Below, in pieces: positions 23,919 to 32,866 of a stretch of DNA of 44,488 nucleotides. Source of the stretch: a bacterium. Lineage in GTDB: Bacteria > Patescibacteriota > Microgenomatia > UBA12405. The stretch is taken from the NCBI GenBank assembly GCA_021817905.1, contig JAKAFM010000008.1, forward strand, positions 1 through 44,488, given 5' to 3'. Under the pieces are notes generated by a model that made no database searches, was not told where the DNA came from, and saw only the letters and a list, made by a program, of their open reading frames with translations. The position numbers and the translations under genes are program-made. Each line of letters opens with the position of its first letter. The first letter of the stretch is position 1.

Positions 23919-23960
23919 GTTAGATGTGCGTTTCCCAAGTCACGTTTGTTCGTATCAGAA
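23919..23960 (+). other. 5' arm of pre-16S processing stem
   Basis: GTTAGATGTGCG-TTTCCC (23919-23936) pairs with GGGAAAGCGCACATCTAAC (25629-25647) with one bulged base. TTCGTATCAGAA (23949-23960) pairs perfectly with 25604-25615. The stem brackets 16S alone and is a likely RNase III substrate. Confidence 0.8.
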
Positions 23961-24026
23961 GGGATTTCTAATGAAATTTTTTCTGATTTCTTGTAAATCA
24001 GATTCCGGTTTAACACCGGAATATTG

Positions 24027-25559
<1,533 letters not shown>

Positions 25560-25603
25560 GAGGTTTATCCCGGCCACACACCGGGATCATAGCTTCATAA
25601 CCT

Positions 25604-25647
25604 TTCTGATACGAATTAACTTGATTTAGGGAAAGCGCACATCTAAC
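25604..25647 (+). other. 3' arm of pre-16S processing stem
   Basis: This region holds TTCTGATACGAA (25604-25615) and GGGAAAGCGCACATCTAAC (25629-25647), complementary to the 5' arm upstream of 16S. A small hairpin ATCCCGG/CCGGGAT at about 25567-25587 lies between it and the mature 3' end. Confidence 0.8.
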
Positions 25648-25656
25648 AAACAGCAC

Positions 25657-25695
25657 TATACTAAAAATCCCCCATAATGGGGGATTTTTAGTATA
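25657..25695. terminator. intrinsic terminator of the 16S unit
   Basis: A perfect 17-bp inverted repeat (TATACTAAAAATCCCCC and its complement) has a 5-nt loop ATAAT. The GC core CCCCC/GGGGG is flanked by an A run and a T run, so it can terminate in both directions. It ends transcription directly after 16S and is the only strong intrinsic terminator I see in the window. Confidence 0.88.
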
Positions 25696-25700
25696 TAGTA

Positions 25701-25706
25701 TATAAT
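25701..25706 (+). promoter_or_regulatory. -10 box (TATAAT) for uppS
   Basis: TATAAT follows the right arm of the terminator and lies 25 nt before the uppS ATG at 25732, giving a short 5' leader. TAAACT lies 3 nt before the ATG as an alternative. No Shine-Dalgarno sequence is seen. Confidence 0.4.
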
Positions 25707-25731
25707 CCAAACTATTGACGACTAAACTACT

Positions 25732-26472
25732 ATGACCGCCAAAAAAAACATTGCACCTTTCGTTACTCATCTTCCCATCGATAAGACAAAATTACCCAAA
25801 CATATCGCCATTATTATGGATGGCAACCGTCGCTGGGCCGTCAAGCATGGACTTCCTCCGACAAAAGGTCACGAAGCTGGGGCCAAAAATCTTGAAAATA
25901 TTGTTAATTACTGCCGTGATATTGGTATAACCAATATCACTGTCTACGCCTTATCAACCGAGAATTGGCGGAAACGTAGTGTCGATGAAGTTAGAGGTAT
26001 TTTTAACCTCTTTCGGCAAATTTATTTTAAATGGAAAAATGATTACCATAAATCCGGTGTCAAGTTTTTTGTTCTGGGTAACTTTCAAGCATTTCCTCTC
26101 CGTGTTCGCGATTTACTCAAAAAAATGATGGACCAAATTCTTGACGAAGAGAGAATAAAATTTAACGTTGCTCTTAATTACGGAGGCCGCGATGAAATTG
26201 TCACCGCCATTCAAAATATCATCAAAGATAAAGTTGCTGCCAGAGATATTAATGAAAAACTAATTTCCAGCTACCTATACACTACCGGCCAACCAGACCC
26301 AGATTTGGTAATTCGCCCCGGAGGGGAGTTTCGACTCAGCAACTTTTTACTCTGGCAGATGTCCTACGCTGAGCTTTATTTTACCGATATCCTCTGGCCT
26401 GATTTTACCCCCGTTGAACTCGAAAAAGCCATCTACTGGTATCAACAACGCGACCGCCGGATGGGGAAGTAA
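25732..26472 (+). CDS. uppS: undecaprenyl (polyprenyl) diphosphate synthase
   Basis: This 246-residue cis-prenyltransferase makes the C55 carrier lipid used for peptidoglycan and surface glycans. IAIIMDGNRRWAVKHGLPPTKGHEAG contains the catalytic Asp and the pyrophosphate-binding Arg residues. LSTENWRKR and LVIRPGGEFRLSNFLLWQMSYAELYF follow; the second usually reads IRTSGE. The length is typical. Its product would serve the WecA-like transferase (11232) and the PBPs in this window. Its stop abuts the stop of the opposing small membrane gene with no gap. Confidence 0.96.
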   Translation: MTAKKNIAPFVTHLPIDKTKLPKHIAIIMDGNRRWAVKHGLPPTKGHEAGAKNLENIVNYCRDIGITNITVYALSTENWRKRSVDEVRGIFNLFRQIYFKWKNDYHKSGVKFFVLGNFQAFPLRVRDLLKKMMDQILDEERIKFNVALNYGGRDEIVTAIQNIIKDKVAARDINEKLISSYLYTTGQPDPDLVIRPGGEFRLSNFLLWQMSYAELYFTDILWPDFTPVELEKAIYWYQQRDRRMGK

Positions 26473-26766
26473 TTATAAAATCTTAAAACCTAATGCAACC
26501 TGGGCAATTTGCACCACAAAATAGCTCACAAAAATAATGATAAAGCCGATAATCCCCGCAGTTATCTTTCCATAACCTTCTTTAGTCTTCCCCGGATCTC
26601 CCATTGCTGTCATCAGCGTAATTCCACCGGTAATCAGCATAAAAAGCAAAATCAACCCGGCAAGAACATAAATATAAGTCAGTGCACTACTAAAAATAGT
26701 TCCAATGGAGCCAGGGCCATCAGCAAATTTAAAATTAGTCGGTAATTGGGGTAATTTAGCTGCCAT
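26473..26766 (-). CDS. TrbC/VirB2-like small membrane protein B
   Basis: This 97-residue protein has two hydrophobic helices (about residues 29-50 and 70-92) around a short polar loop AMGDPGKTKEGYGKITAG. The topology and the GDP...G...IIG loop are like TrbC/VirB2-type pilins and the related two-helix proteins common in CPR genomes. It follows its paralogue by 3 bp and shares the loop pattern. No other conjugation or type IV secretion gene is in the window. A pilus-like or pore-like assembly is possible but unproven. Confidence 0.75.
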   Translation of the reverse strand: MAAKLPQLPTNFKFADGPGSIGTIFSSALTYIYVLAGLILLFMLITGGITLMTAMGDPGKTKEGYGKITAGIIGFIIIFVSYFVVQIAQVALGFKIL

Positions 26767-26769
26767 ATA

Positions 26770-27192
26770 TTAGCCGGTCACCCCGGGTATATGTAAAATG
26801 TTAAGCAATACTAAACGTACTATAAAAATTGCAAAAATCGAAACCAATAGTCCGATAATTGCCGATGTCACCGTTTCCTGTGCTCCTGCCACTGCCTTTG
26901 GGTCGCCTGCCGATGTTGCCATCAAAATAAAACCATACACCATGATTAAAAACGAAACTCCGCCAGCAATTCCAAAAAAGATCGGTAAAACTGTTGCCAT
27001 TAACGAATTAAAATCAACCGGAATACAGCCAAGCGCCGTGTTAATCTGAGGATCGCCGGAATCGGCTCCATGCCCGGCACAAAATTCTGACACTGCCAAT
27101 AATGCTTGTGGGTGGATTAGTGACAACCCAAAAACCAAAATTGACGCAACTGTGCCAGCTATTTTTTTCCCTAACCTTCTGGTTACTGACAT
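26770..27192 (-). CDS. TrbC/VirB2-like small membrane protein A
   Basis: About 140 residues. A signal-like first segment (IAGTVASILVFGLSLIHPQALLA) precedes a short extracytoplasmic part with two Cys (EFCAGHG and LGCIP), then two helices around the loop ATSAGDPKAVAGAQETVTSAIIG. The loop matches that of the next gene, so the two are paralogues. The start is set to ATG 27192 because a TATACT box lies 6 nt upstream of it; the in-frame ATG 27198 directly abuts that box. It diverges from the SpoIID-domain gene with 16 bp between starts. Confidence 0.75.
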   Translation of the reverse strand: MSVTRRLGKKIAGTVASILVFGLSLIHPQALLAVSEFCAGHGADSGDPQINTALGCIPVDFNSLMATVLPIFFGIAGGVSFLIMVYGFILMATSAGDPKAVAGAQETVTSAIIGLLVSIFAIFIVRLVLLNILHIPGVTG

Positions 27193-27197
27193 CAGCA

Positions 27198-27204
27198 TAG
27201 TATA
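27198..27204. promoter_or_regulatory. overlapping divergent -10 boxes, TrbC-like / SpoIID gene
   Basis: TATACT (minus, 27204-27199, 6 nt to ATG 27192) and TAGTAT (plus, 27198-27203, 5 nt to ATG 27209) overlap over five base pairs. The two promoters must compete for one site. Confidence 0.55.
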
Positions 27205-27208
27205 TCAG

Positions 27209-28954
27209 ATGTTACAATTATTTGTGCCCAAAATACGTCCCAGATTACTAGTAACTATTCTCACCCTAACCGCCTTGATCATCTTTTCCTTCTCAAAAAT
27301 ATCACCTGTCCATGCCGATCCCATCGACGATTGTATGGCCTCTCACACTGATCCTCAGACGTGTATAGACCTCATTAACAAGCGGGTTACAGAATTGGAA
27401 AATGCCATCACTCCCTTAAAAAAAGAATCTACCGGTCTTCAATCCGGCATTGCCAACGCCAAGATCCAAATTGCCCACCTTGGCGCCCAAATCACTGACC
27501 TAGGCGGCCAGCTTATCAATAAAGATGCTGATCTTGAAGTTCAAAAGGTCCTGATGGGTGAGCGGATTCGTCGCTATTATATTGACTCAAAAAAGTTTGA
27601 CCCACTTATGATTTTTCTTTCCAGTGTTGAATCTGCCTCTCTGATTCACCAATATACCTGGTATCAATCAATTATTAACCAAGATCGGTCGGCTATCAGC
27701 CAATTCAATCAGGACATTAATAATCTTCAGTCCAATAAGACGGCTTTAACGGTTCAAAAAGATAAACTTGCCGCTCTAAAGTCCTCACTTGAATCTCGTT
27801 TTGGGTTTCTTTCCGGAGAAATTAAAAAAGCTGAAGATTACAAAGCTCAACTTAGTAAAATGCAAGAACAACTTGTTGCCGAAAAACTCGCCAGCCTTAA
27901 TCTTCCAACCAGCCTTGGTGCCGGACCCTTAAGCTGTTCTGATGATCGTCAGATTGACCCTGGTTTTGGTGCTGGCTTTGCTTTTTTTACCTTCGGCATT
28001 CCTCACCATGTTGGTATGAATCAATATGGTGCCTATGGTCGCGCTCAAGCCGGACAAAATTATCACGATATTTTATCTGCCTATTTCAATAATATTAACT
28101 TTGATAAACGTCCTAATATAACCATCAAAGTTCAAGGGTATGGCTCCATGAGTCTTGAGCAATATTTATTGGGCATTTACGAAATTCCCGATAGCTGGCC
28201 AATGGAGGCTTTAAAGGCTCAGGCTGTCGCTGCTCGTTCTTATGCCCTTAACTACACCAATAACGGCCAAAACGAAATTTGCACCACTCAGGCTTGCCAA
28301 GTCTATAAAGGCGGCAACAAAGGTGGCAACTGGGAGCAGGCCGTCAAAGCCACTTCTGGCGAAGTTTTAACCCAAAACGGCCAAGTAATTACCGCCTGGT
28401 TTGCATCTACCGCTGGCGCTTACACCTATACCAGCGCCGATGTCGGCTGGAGCAATACTGGCTGGACCAAGCGTGTTCGTGACACTTCCGGTGACATTTC
28501 TTCATTTTCCGATCTTTTTTCCAAAGCCTATGACCGTACTTCGCCTTGCTTTTATTCTGCTCAAGGCTTCCGCTCTCAATATAATAATTCTGCCTGGCTC
28601 AAACCTTCCGAAGTTGCCGATATTGTTAACGTTATTCTTCTCGCTCAAAAAGATTCCTCAACTCAAAACCACCTCTATCCTACCGATCGCCAGAATATGG
28701 AGAATACCGACACGTGGGATGCTGAACGAGTAAAATCTGAACTAAGAAATCGTGGTGTGACGCCTTTTAACACCATTAATTCAGCCACAGTCACTGATTG
28801 GGATAAAAGCCAGGGGAAAACCAACACCATCAGCTTTTCCGGTGACGGCGGATCAGCCAGTTTTGATGGCAATACCTTTAAAGGCTACTTCAATCTCCGT
28901 GCCCCCGGGAATCTCGCCATCGTCGGTCCGCTTTTTAACATCGAAAAGAGATAG
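27209..28954 (+). CDS. secreted coiled-coil protein with SpoIID/LytB domain
   Basis: This 581-residue protein has a membrane/signal segment (about residues 12-35, ending PVHA), a long coiled coil rich in Lys/Gln (about 60-225, PcsB-like in feel), and a SpoIID domain. In the latter, HHVGMNQYGAYGRAQAGQNYHDILSAYF, LEQYLLGIYEIPDSWPMEALKAQAVAARSYAL and TAWFASTAGAYTYTSADVGW match the peptidoglycan lytic transglycosylase family. It probably remodels peptidoglycan outside the membrane. The start is ATG 27209, chosen because TAGTAT lies 5 nt upstream; an earlier ATG at 27152 would overlap the opposing gene. Confidence 0.88.
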   Translation: MLQLFVPKIRPRLLVTILTLTALIIFSFSKISPVHADPIDDCMASHTDPQTCIDLINKRVTELENAITPLKKESTGLQSGIANAKIQIAHLGAQITDLGGQLINKDADLEVQKVLMGERIRRYYIDSKKFDPLMIFLSSVESASLIHQYTWYQSIINQDRSAISQFNQDINNLQSNKTALTVQKDKLAALKSSLESRFGFLSGEIKKAEDYKAQLSKMQEQLVAEKLASLNLPTSLGAGPLSCSDDRQIDPGFGAGFAFFTFGIPHHVGMNQYGAYGRAQAGQNYHDILSAYFNNINFDKRPNITIKVQGYGSMSLEQYLLGIYEIPDSWPMEALKAQAVAARSYALNYTNNGQNEICTTQACQVYKGGNKGGNWEQAVKATSGEVLTQNGQVITAWFASTAGAYTYTSADVGWSNTGWTKRVRDTSGDISSFSDLFSKAYDRTSPCFYSAQGFRSQYNNSAWLKPSEVADIVNVILLAQKDSSTQNHLYPTDRQNMENTDTWDAERVKSELRNRGVTPFNTINSATVTDWDKSQGKTNTISFSGDGGSASFDGNTFKGYFNLRAPGNLAIVGPLFNIEKR

Positions 28955-28957
28955 CTC

Positions 28958-29149
28958 TTATATATTAATCAACGTATCACCTATATTATTGTCTTCTATT
29001 AAATCTTCTGGCGGTATTACTTTTGCGCGCCTTTCAAGCCTTTCTTTCCTCATTTTGGCTATATCTATTCCGACTTTTCTATCTGCCTCAATTGCCTCCT
29101 CCATTGTTGGTTGATACCTTTGTTCTCCTTTTTCATTTGTATTTGTCAT
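28958..29149 (-). CDS. small hypothetical protein
   Basis: This 63-residue, highly charged, probably helical protein (EEAIEADRKVGIDIAKMRKERLERR) has no recognisable domain. It fills the gap between the SpoIID gene (3 bp from its stop) and the Pcp-like gene. A TAGAAT box 5 nt before the ATG, the same arrangement as in confident genes, is the best evidence that it is real. Confidence 0.6.
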   Translation of the reverse strand: MTNTNEKGEQRYQPTMEEAIEADRKVGIDIAKMRKERLERRAKVIPPEDLIEDNNIGDTLINI

Positions 29150-29154
29150 AATTA

Positions 29155-29164
29155 ATTCTACACT
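29155..29164. promoter_or_regulatory. overlapping divergent -10 boxes, small protein / Pcp-like gene
   Basis: TAGAAT (minus, 29160-29155, 5 nt to ATG 29149) and TACACT (plus, 29159-29164, 6 nt to GTG 29171) overlap by two base pairs. The plus box supports the GTG start. Confidence 0.5.
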
Positions 29165-29170
29165 ATACTT

Positions 29171-29680
29171 GTGATCTTAATTTATGCTTTTTCTAACCCT
29201 TGGAGTACTAATATTTCCACACGAACACTGATTGATCTTCAGGAAACTCTTAGATCGTATCCCGACATAGTATTTCAAAAAATAACTAAATATCCCCAAC
29301 CCTTCTTTGAAGAATATATTCGTAATAAGCTTTATACCGCCATCGTTGGTTTGGGTGATTATTATGGTAGTTTCGATAAAATTAAAATCGAATCACAAGC
29401 CTCCAATCTATATGGTCATCACTCCATCATTCCACTTGCCCCCTCCATTATTGATCTTGATCTTCCCTTTTTTAAACATATTGACCGCTCACAATTTTTT
29501 ATAAGCTCTAGTATGAGTCCTACATACGGTAACTGGTTAGCTTACAATATACAGTCGCTGATCAACCAAAAACAACTTACTACGTATCATCTCTTTTTTC
29601 ATCTTCCTGAAAGATCAAATTCACAAAATAATGCCACAAACATAGCTAATTTATTAATAACTAACCAGGTGCTACAATAA
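29171..29680 (+). CDS. pyroglutamyl-peptidase-like protein lacking the catalytic Cys
   Basis: This 169-residue protein starts at GTG 29171. The pattern SNPWSTNISTRTLIDLQ, AIVGLGDYYG, IKIESQASN and ISSSMSPTYGNWLAYNIQ resembles pyrrolidone-carboxylate peptidases (C15), where the last block is normally GxFVCNxxxY with the nucleophile Cys. Here the Cys position is Gly. A His is present in FFHLPER. It may be a non-peptidase relative with a binding or hydrolase role. The assignment is by eye and could be wrong. The next gene starts 3 bp downstream. Confidence 0.6.
   Translation: MILIYAFSNPWSTNISTRTLIDLQETLRSYPDIVFQKITKYPQPFFEEYIRNKLYTAIVGLGDYYGSFDKIKIESQASNLYGHHSIIPLAPSIIDLDLPFFKHIDRSQFFISSSMSPTYGNWLAYNIQSLINQKQLTTYHLFFHLPERSNSQNNATNIANLLITNQVLQ
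29673..29678 (+). promoter_or_regulatory. -10 box (TACAAT) for the PH-domain gene
   Basis: TACAAT runs into the stop codon of the Pcp-like gene and lies 5 nt before ATG 29684. Confidence 0.45.
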
Positions 29681-29683
29681 GTA

Positions 29684-30394
29684 ATGCCTCGTTCTAAAAA
29701 CTTAGATACGGTTGCTCCGGACGACCCAATTATTACTCCTCCACTTAACACCGAGCCTGTCACTACTTCTCCTTCCCAGCCAACGTCTACTACTAATAAT
29801 CCTATCCCTCCCACGACCGATCTTCAGCAAAAAATTTATGATCTTATGGGCCACGCCAAACACTCTTTTTCTTCCATGCTCGTCAACCCCAAAGTTTTTA
29901 CATTTATGGAGAAAGATTCAGACGAAACTATCCTCGTAGTTTTGCGTCCCCATTGGTTTACCAATCTTCGCTGGATCTTTATTTCACTCATCATGCTCGT
30001 TGCCCCGATTCTTACCCGCTTTGTTCCTTTGTTGTCCTTCTTTCCTGCCAATTACCAATTTATACTCGTCATTTTTTGGTATCTCATTACCTTTATTATC
30101 GCCTTTGAAGGTTTTTTGTCATGGTATTTTGATGTTTTTATTATTACCTCACAACGAGTTATCGACATAGACTTTAACAACCTTTTAAACAAGAAATTCT
30201 CTGAAGCATCCCTTGATAAAATCCAAGACACCACCTATACCGAGACTGGTGTTGCCGAAACATTGCTCAATTTTGGTGACGTTTTAATCCAAACTGCTGC
30301 CGAAATTAACGAAATTACTTTTGAAAAAGTCCCCAATCCAGAAAAAGTGATTAAAATTTTACAAGAACTCCGAGAAGGTCTACCTAAACCATGA
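29684..30394 (+). CDS. bacterial PH-domain membrane protein
   Basis: This 236-residue protein has a long Pro/Thr-rich cytoplasmic N terminus (about residues 1-50), then DETILVVLRPHWF entering a pair of membrane helices (about 95-150), then a bPH domain: FDVFIITSQRVIDIDFNNLLNKKFSEASLDKIQDTTY, the pattern of YdbT/YdbS-like PH proteins. Ligand and role are unknown. The gene overlaps the next small membrane gene by 4 bp (ATGA). Confidence 0.8.
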   Translation: MPRSKNLDTVAPDDPIITPPLNTEPVTTSPSQPTSTTNNPIPPTTDLQQKIYDLMGHAKHSFSSMLVNPKVFTFMEKDSDETILVVLRPHWFTNLRWIFISLIMLVAPILTRFVPLLSFFPANYQFILVIFWYLITFIIAFEGFLSWYFDVFIITSQRVIDIDFNNLLNKKFSEASLDKIQDTTYTETGVAETLLNFGDVLIQTAAEINEITFEKVPNPEKVIKILQELREGLPKP

Positions 30395-30609
30395 TCACTA
30401 ATTTTTCCGTCATAATTCTCCAGGCCACAAAAATATTTGCTGTTCTTGGGACGGTTCTCTACTTTATTTTTGCTTTGATTGTTGTCAAACAAGTTAATAT
30501 GATGACCAAAAATATTTCCGATAAGTTTAACGCTATCCTAGTGATGTTTTCATGGCTTCATCTACTCTTTGCCCTCTTTCTCATCTTTCTGACCTTGACA
30601 GTCTTGTAG
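30391..30609 (+). CDS. small two-helix membrane protein, DUF5657-like
   Basis: 72 residues, with two hydrophobic helices (about 13-35 and 48-70) joined by VKQVNMMTKNISDKF. This resembles the small DUF5657 proteins common in Patescibacteria; the match is from memory of the pattern. It is coupled to the PH-domain gene by a 4-bp overlap, so they probably act together at the membrane. Confidence 0.7.
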   Translation: MITNFSVIILQATKIFAVLGTVLYFIFALIVVKQVNMMTKNISDKFNAILVMFSWLHLLFALFLIFLTLTVL

Positions 30610-30615
30610 TATCAT
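30610..30615 (+). promoter_or_regulatory. -10 box (TATCAT) for the PP2C-like/propeller gene
   Basis: TATCAT overlaps the stop codon region of the previous gene and is 7 nt before ATG 30623. Confidence 0.4.
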
Positions 30616-30622
30616 GTAATTA

Positions 30623-32446
30623 ATGCACTTTTCCTGCCGCTCTTTTATTGGTAAGTCAGGACCTAACTCCTGGTGTCAGTATTGGGAAAATGAACCGGAC
30701 GATCCTTCTCTCCAGCTTTCTCGCGGCCATCTTTTTGGTCTTATTGCCTTAACTTCAGATAAAGATCAAAATACCAACCATCTCGGACACTTGATCATCG
30801 ACAAACTCAACGAGCTCTATTTTTTGGAAAGCAAAACATCTCCTCCTCAGCAACTTCATCAGGCAGTCACTGAAACTATTAAACTTTTTCCGTCAGTCAA
30901 AATTACCTCATTATCTTTAGCTGTGGTCATTAGTGACCACCTCGACTTCTATTTGTATGGCGACGGTCAAGCTGCCATTATTCGTCAATCAAAAATCAGC
31001 GAACCTATCAAAGTTCCGCTCGATCAAAATTATCTTCTATTGAGTGGACCCATCAACCCAAACGATCGAATCTTTTTATTCACCTCAGAATTTGAGAAAG
31101 AATTATCTTGGATTAGCATTAAAAAAATAATGATTGAGCCCCAATTAACCACCGTCGAAGACAATACGCTTGCCCTAATGAGCAAACTTAGCCATCCCGA
31201 TCTTTTAGGCGCCTCTCTTATTGATGTTTTAATTGATAATGAGGTTGCTATTGATTCCACTGCCACCGATGAACCGGTTACTTTGCCTCCACCGCCAATT
31301 CCTGACCCCAGTTCTGTCGTCTCTCCCCATCCCCAACGCCCAATTTTTGTTACTAATCACCAGTCGTCACAGGTTGGCCATCGTCAAAAAATCAATATCA
31401 TTGCTGGGTTTATAGTACTATGTGCCTTAGGCATCAGTATTACCATCGGTTTTCAAAAAAACAAAAAAATGCAAACCGAAAAACAGTACCAAACCCTCCA
31501 GCTTCAATTAACCAAAACCCTTTCCGATGGATTTGCAATCAAAAATCTCAATCTTGAGACTGCCACTGAACTTGGAAAACAGGCCAGTGACCTTTTGGTT
31601 AAGATAGACAACCTTAAAACTACCAACCATACAATTGAGATAAACCAGTTCCAATCCCAAATCCAACAATTATTATCCCAAACCGGACAAGCTGACCCCA
31701 CCCAGTCTTCAGCCTGGTATGATACCTCGTTTATTACTGACAACCCAAAATATACCCAACTTTCCTTTCAAAGTAATGGTTTATATCTTCTAGATCCCCA
31801 ATCCGGTCGTCTCGACATTTTAAATCCGCAACAGAAATCGATTCGAAACCTTACCCAAGACGATCGACTCAAAAACATCACCCACTTATTTACCAGTAGC
31901 GATACAGTTTACGGTCTTACTGGTTCCAGTATTATCACCATCAATAAATCCCTTATTACTTCAATACTAACTACTACCGCCACCGACGCCACCGTTTGGA
32001 ACGGTACCCTTTATTTGCTTGATTCAGCAAACAAAACGATTTTAAAATCGACCCCAAATAGTAACGGATTCGACACTCCGGTTTCCTGGTTAAAAAGCGG
32101 CCAGTCATTGGCTGACAATGCCAGTTCGATTGCCATTAATGGAAAAGTTTGGGTCATAACCGACAATGGGCAAATTACCCCCTATTTACGAGGCACTAAA
32201 GACACCTTTACTCCTTCACAGCAAATTACCGCTACCCATGCCCGCAACCTAATTGTTGGTATCGACAGTGATATTTTGGCATTCATCGACGATGGTAATA
32301 CCATTTATGTCTATAAAAAAAATGGCGAAACCAAAGCTAAATATACTCTCGATGGCAAGACAATAACGAGTATTACTCTCGACGAAAAAGATAATCTAAT
32401 CTATGCCCTATGTTCAGACCAAAAAATTTATAAAATTGGTTTATAA
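30623..32446 (+). CDS. membrane protein: PP2C-like domain, TM helix, extracellular beta-propeller-like domain
   Basis: 607 residues. Residues about 1-190 look like a degenerate PP2C phosphatase fold (ITSLSLAVVISDHLDFYLYGDGQAAIIR, then NDRIFLFTSEF), without the metal-binding Asp set of active enzymes. A Pro-rich linker leads to one membrane helix (about 254-273, INIIAGFIVLCALGISITI), a coiled segment, then a repeat region of short beta units (YLLDPQSGRLDIL, VYGLTGSSIITI, LYLLDSANKTIL, VWVITDNGQI, IYVYKKNGETKAKYTL, IYALCSDQKIYKI) that should form a propeller outside the cell. It looks like a sensor or adhesion protein. Confidence 0.75.
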   Translation: MHFSCRSFIGKSGPNSWCQYWENEPDDPSLQLSRGHLFGLIALTSDKDQNTNHLGHLIIDKLNELYFLESKTSPPQQLHQAVTETIKLFPSVKITSLSLAVVISDHLDFYLYGDGQAAIIRQSKISEPIKVPLDQNYLLLSGPINPNDRIFLFTSEFEKELSWISIKKIMIEPQLTTVEDNTLALMSKLSHPDLLGASLIDVLIDNEVAIDSTATDEPVTLPPPPIPDPSSVVSPHPQRPIFVTNHQSSQVGHRQKINIIAGFIVLCALGISITIGFQKNKKMQTEKQYQTLQLQLTKTLSDGFAIKNLNLETATELGKQASDLLVKIDNLKTTNHTIEINQFQSQIQQLLSQTGQADPTQSSAWYDTSFITDNPKYTQLSFQSNGLYLLDPQSGRLDILNPQQKSIRNLTQDDRLKNITHLFTSSDTVYGLTGSSIITINKSLITSILTTTATDATVWNGTLYLLDSANKTILKSTPNSNGFDTPVSWLKSGQSLADNASSIAINGKVWVITDNGQITPYLRGTKDTFTPSQQITATHARNLIVGIDSDILAFIDDGNTIYVYKKNGETKAKYTLDGKTITSITLDEKDNLIYALCSDQKIYKIGL

Positions 32447-32447
32447 T
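32442..32447 (+). promoter_or_regulatory. -10 box (TATAAT) for smpB
   Basis: TATAAT contains the TAA stop codon of the upstream gene and lies 6 nt before ATG 32454. It selects that ATG over the earlier in-frame ATG at 32403. Confidence 0.55.
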
Positions 32448-32453
32448 TCCCCA

Positions 32454-32864
32454 ATGCGCCATTTCAACAAAGAGTCGCTTGACTACAAATTTATCGATAA
32501 ATTTGAGGCCGGAATTGCCCTCACTGGTTCTGATGTCAAGTCGCTTCGCACTCAACCAGTTCAGTTTGCCTCATCAAAGGTTGATTTTCTTGGAAGCCAG
32601 CCAATTTTAGTTGGTCTAACCATTCCTCTCTATAAATTTTCACAAAACCAAGAAATTGATACCACCCACAATCGTAATCTGTTACTCAACGAAAAAGAAA
32701 TTGCCAAATTAGTTAGCTATCGGCACCAAAAATATATGATTATTCCCATTGCTATTTTCTTCAAGGGCCGCTGGGCCAAGGTTGAGCTGGGTGTTGGCCG
32801 CAAAGCCAAAAAATACGAAAAACGCGCCCTTCTTAAAAAACGCGAATTCGAACGAGGAGTTTAA
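32454..32864 (+). CDS. smpB: SsrA-binding protein SmpB
   Basis: 136 residues. SmpB binds tmRNA and brings it to stalled ribosomes for trans-translation. Recognisable blocks are DYKFIDKFEAGIALTGSDVKSLR near the N terminus, FSQNQEIDTTHNRNLLLN, KEIAKLV, and GRWAKVELGVGRKAKKYEKRALLKKREFER at the basic C terminus. The length is slightly below the usual 150-160. The start ATG 32454 matches the family and the -10 box. The gene converges on the tmRNA gene, with only 2 bp between its stop codon and the tmRNA acceptor stem. Confidence 0.96.
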   Translation: MRHFNKESLDYKFIDKFEAGIALTGSDVKSLRTQPVQFASSKVDFLGSQPILVGLTIPLYKFSQNQEIDTTHNRNLLLNEKEIAKLVSYRHQKYMIIPIAIFFKGRWAKVELGVGRKAKKYEKRALLKKREFERGV

Positions 32865-32866
32865 GA

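Larger units (their letters stand above)
23773..24026 (+). other. 16S rRNA promoter and leader region (non-coding)
   Basis: These 254 bases contain no gene. They hold the rRNA promoter near 23804-23835, a small perfect hairpin AAAGCT-AAAC-AGCTTT (about 23846-23861), a larger hairpin TCCTTC/GAAGGA followed by TTTTATTT (23870-23907), the 5' arm of the pre-16S processing stem (23919-23960), and a 7-bp hairpin ATTCCGG/CCGGAAT just before the mature 16S end. The T-rich hairpin could act as an attenuator or as an antitermination element. Confidence 0.7.

Noticed and set aside
26473-27192. Part of a conjugative or type IV secretion locus
   Set aside because: Only the two small pilin-like proteins are present. 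No ATPase, relaxase or channel gene lies nearby.
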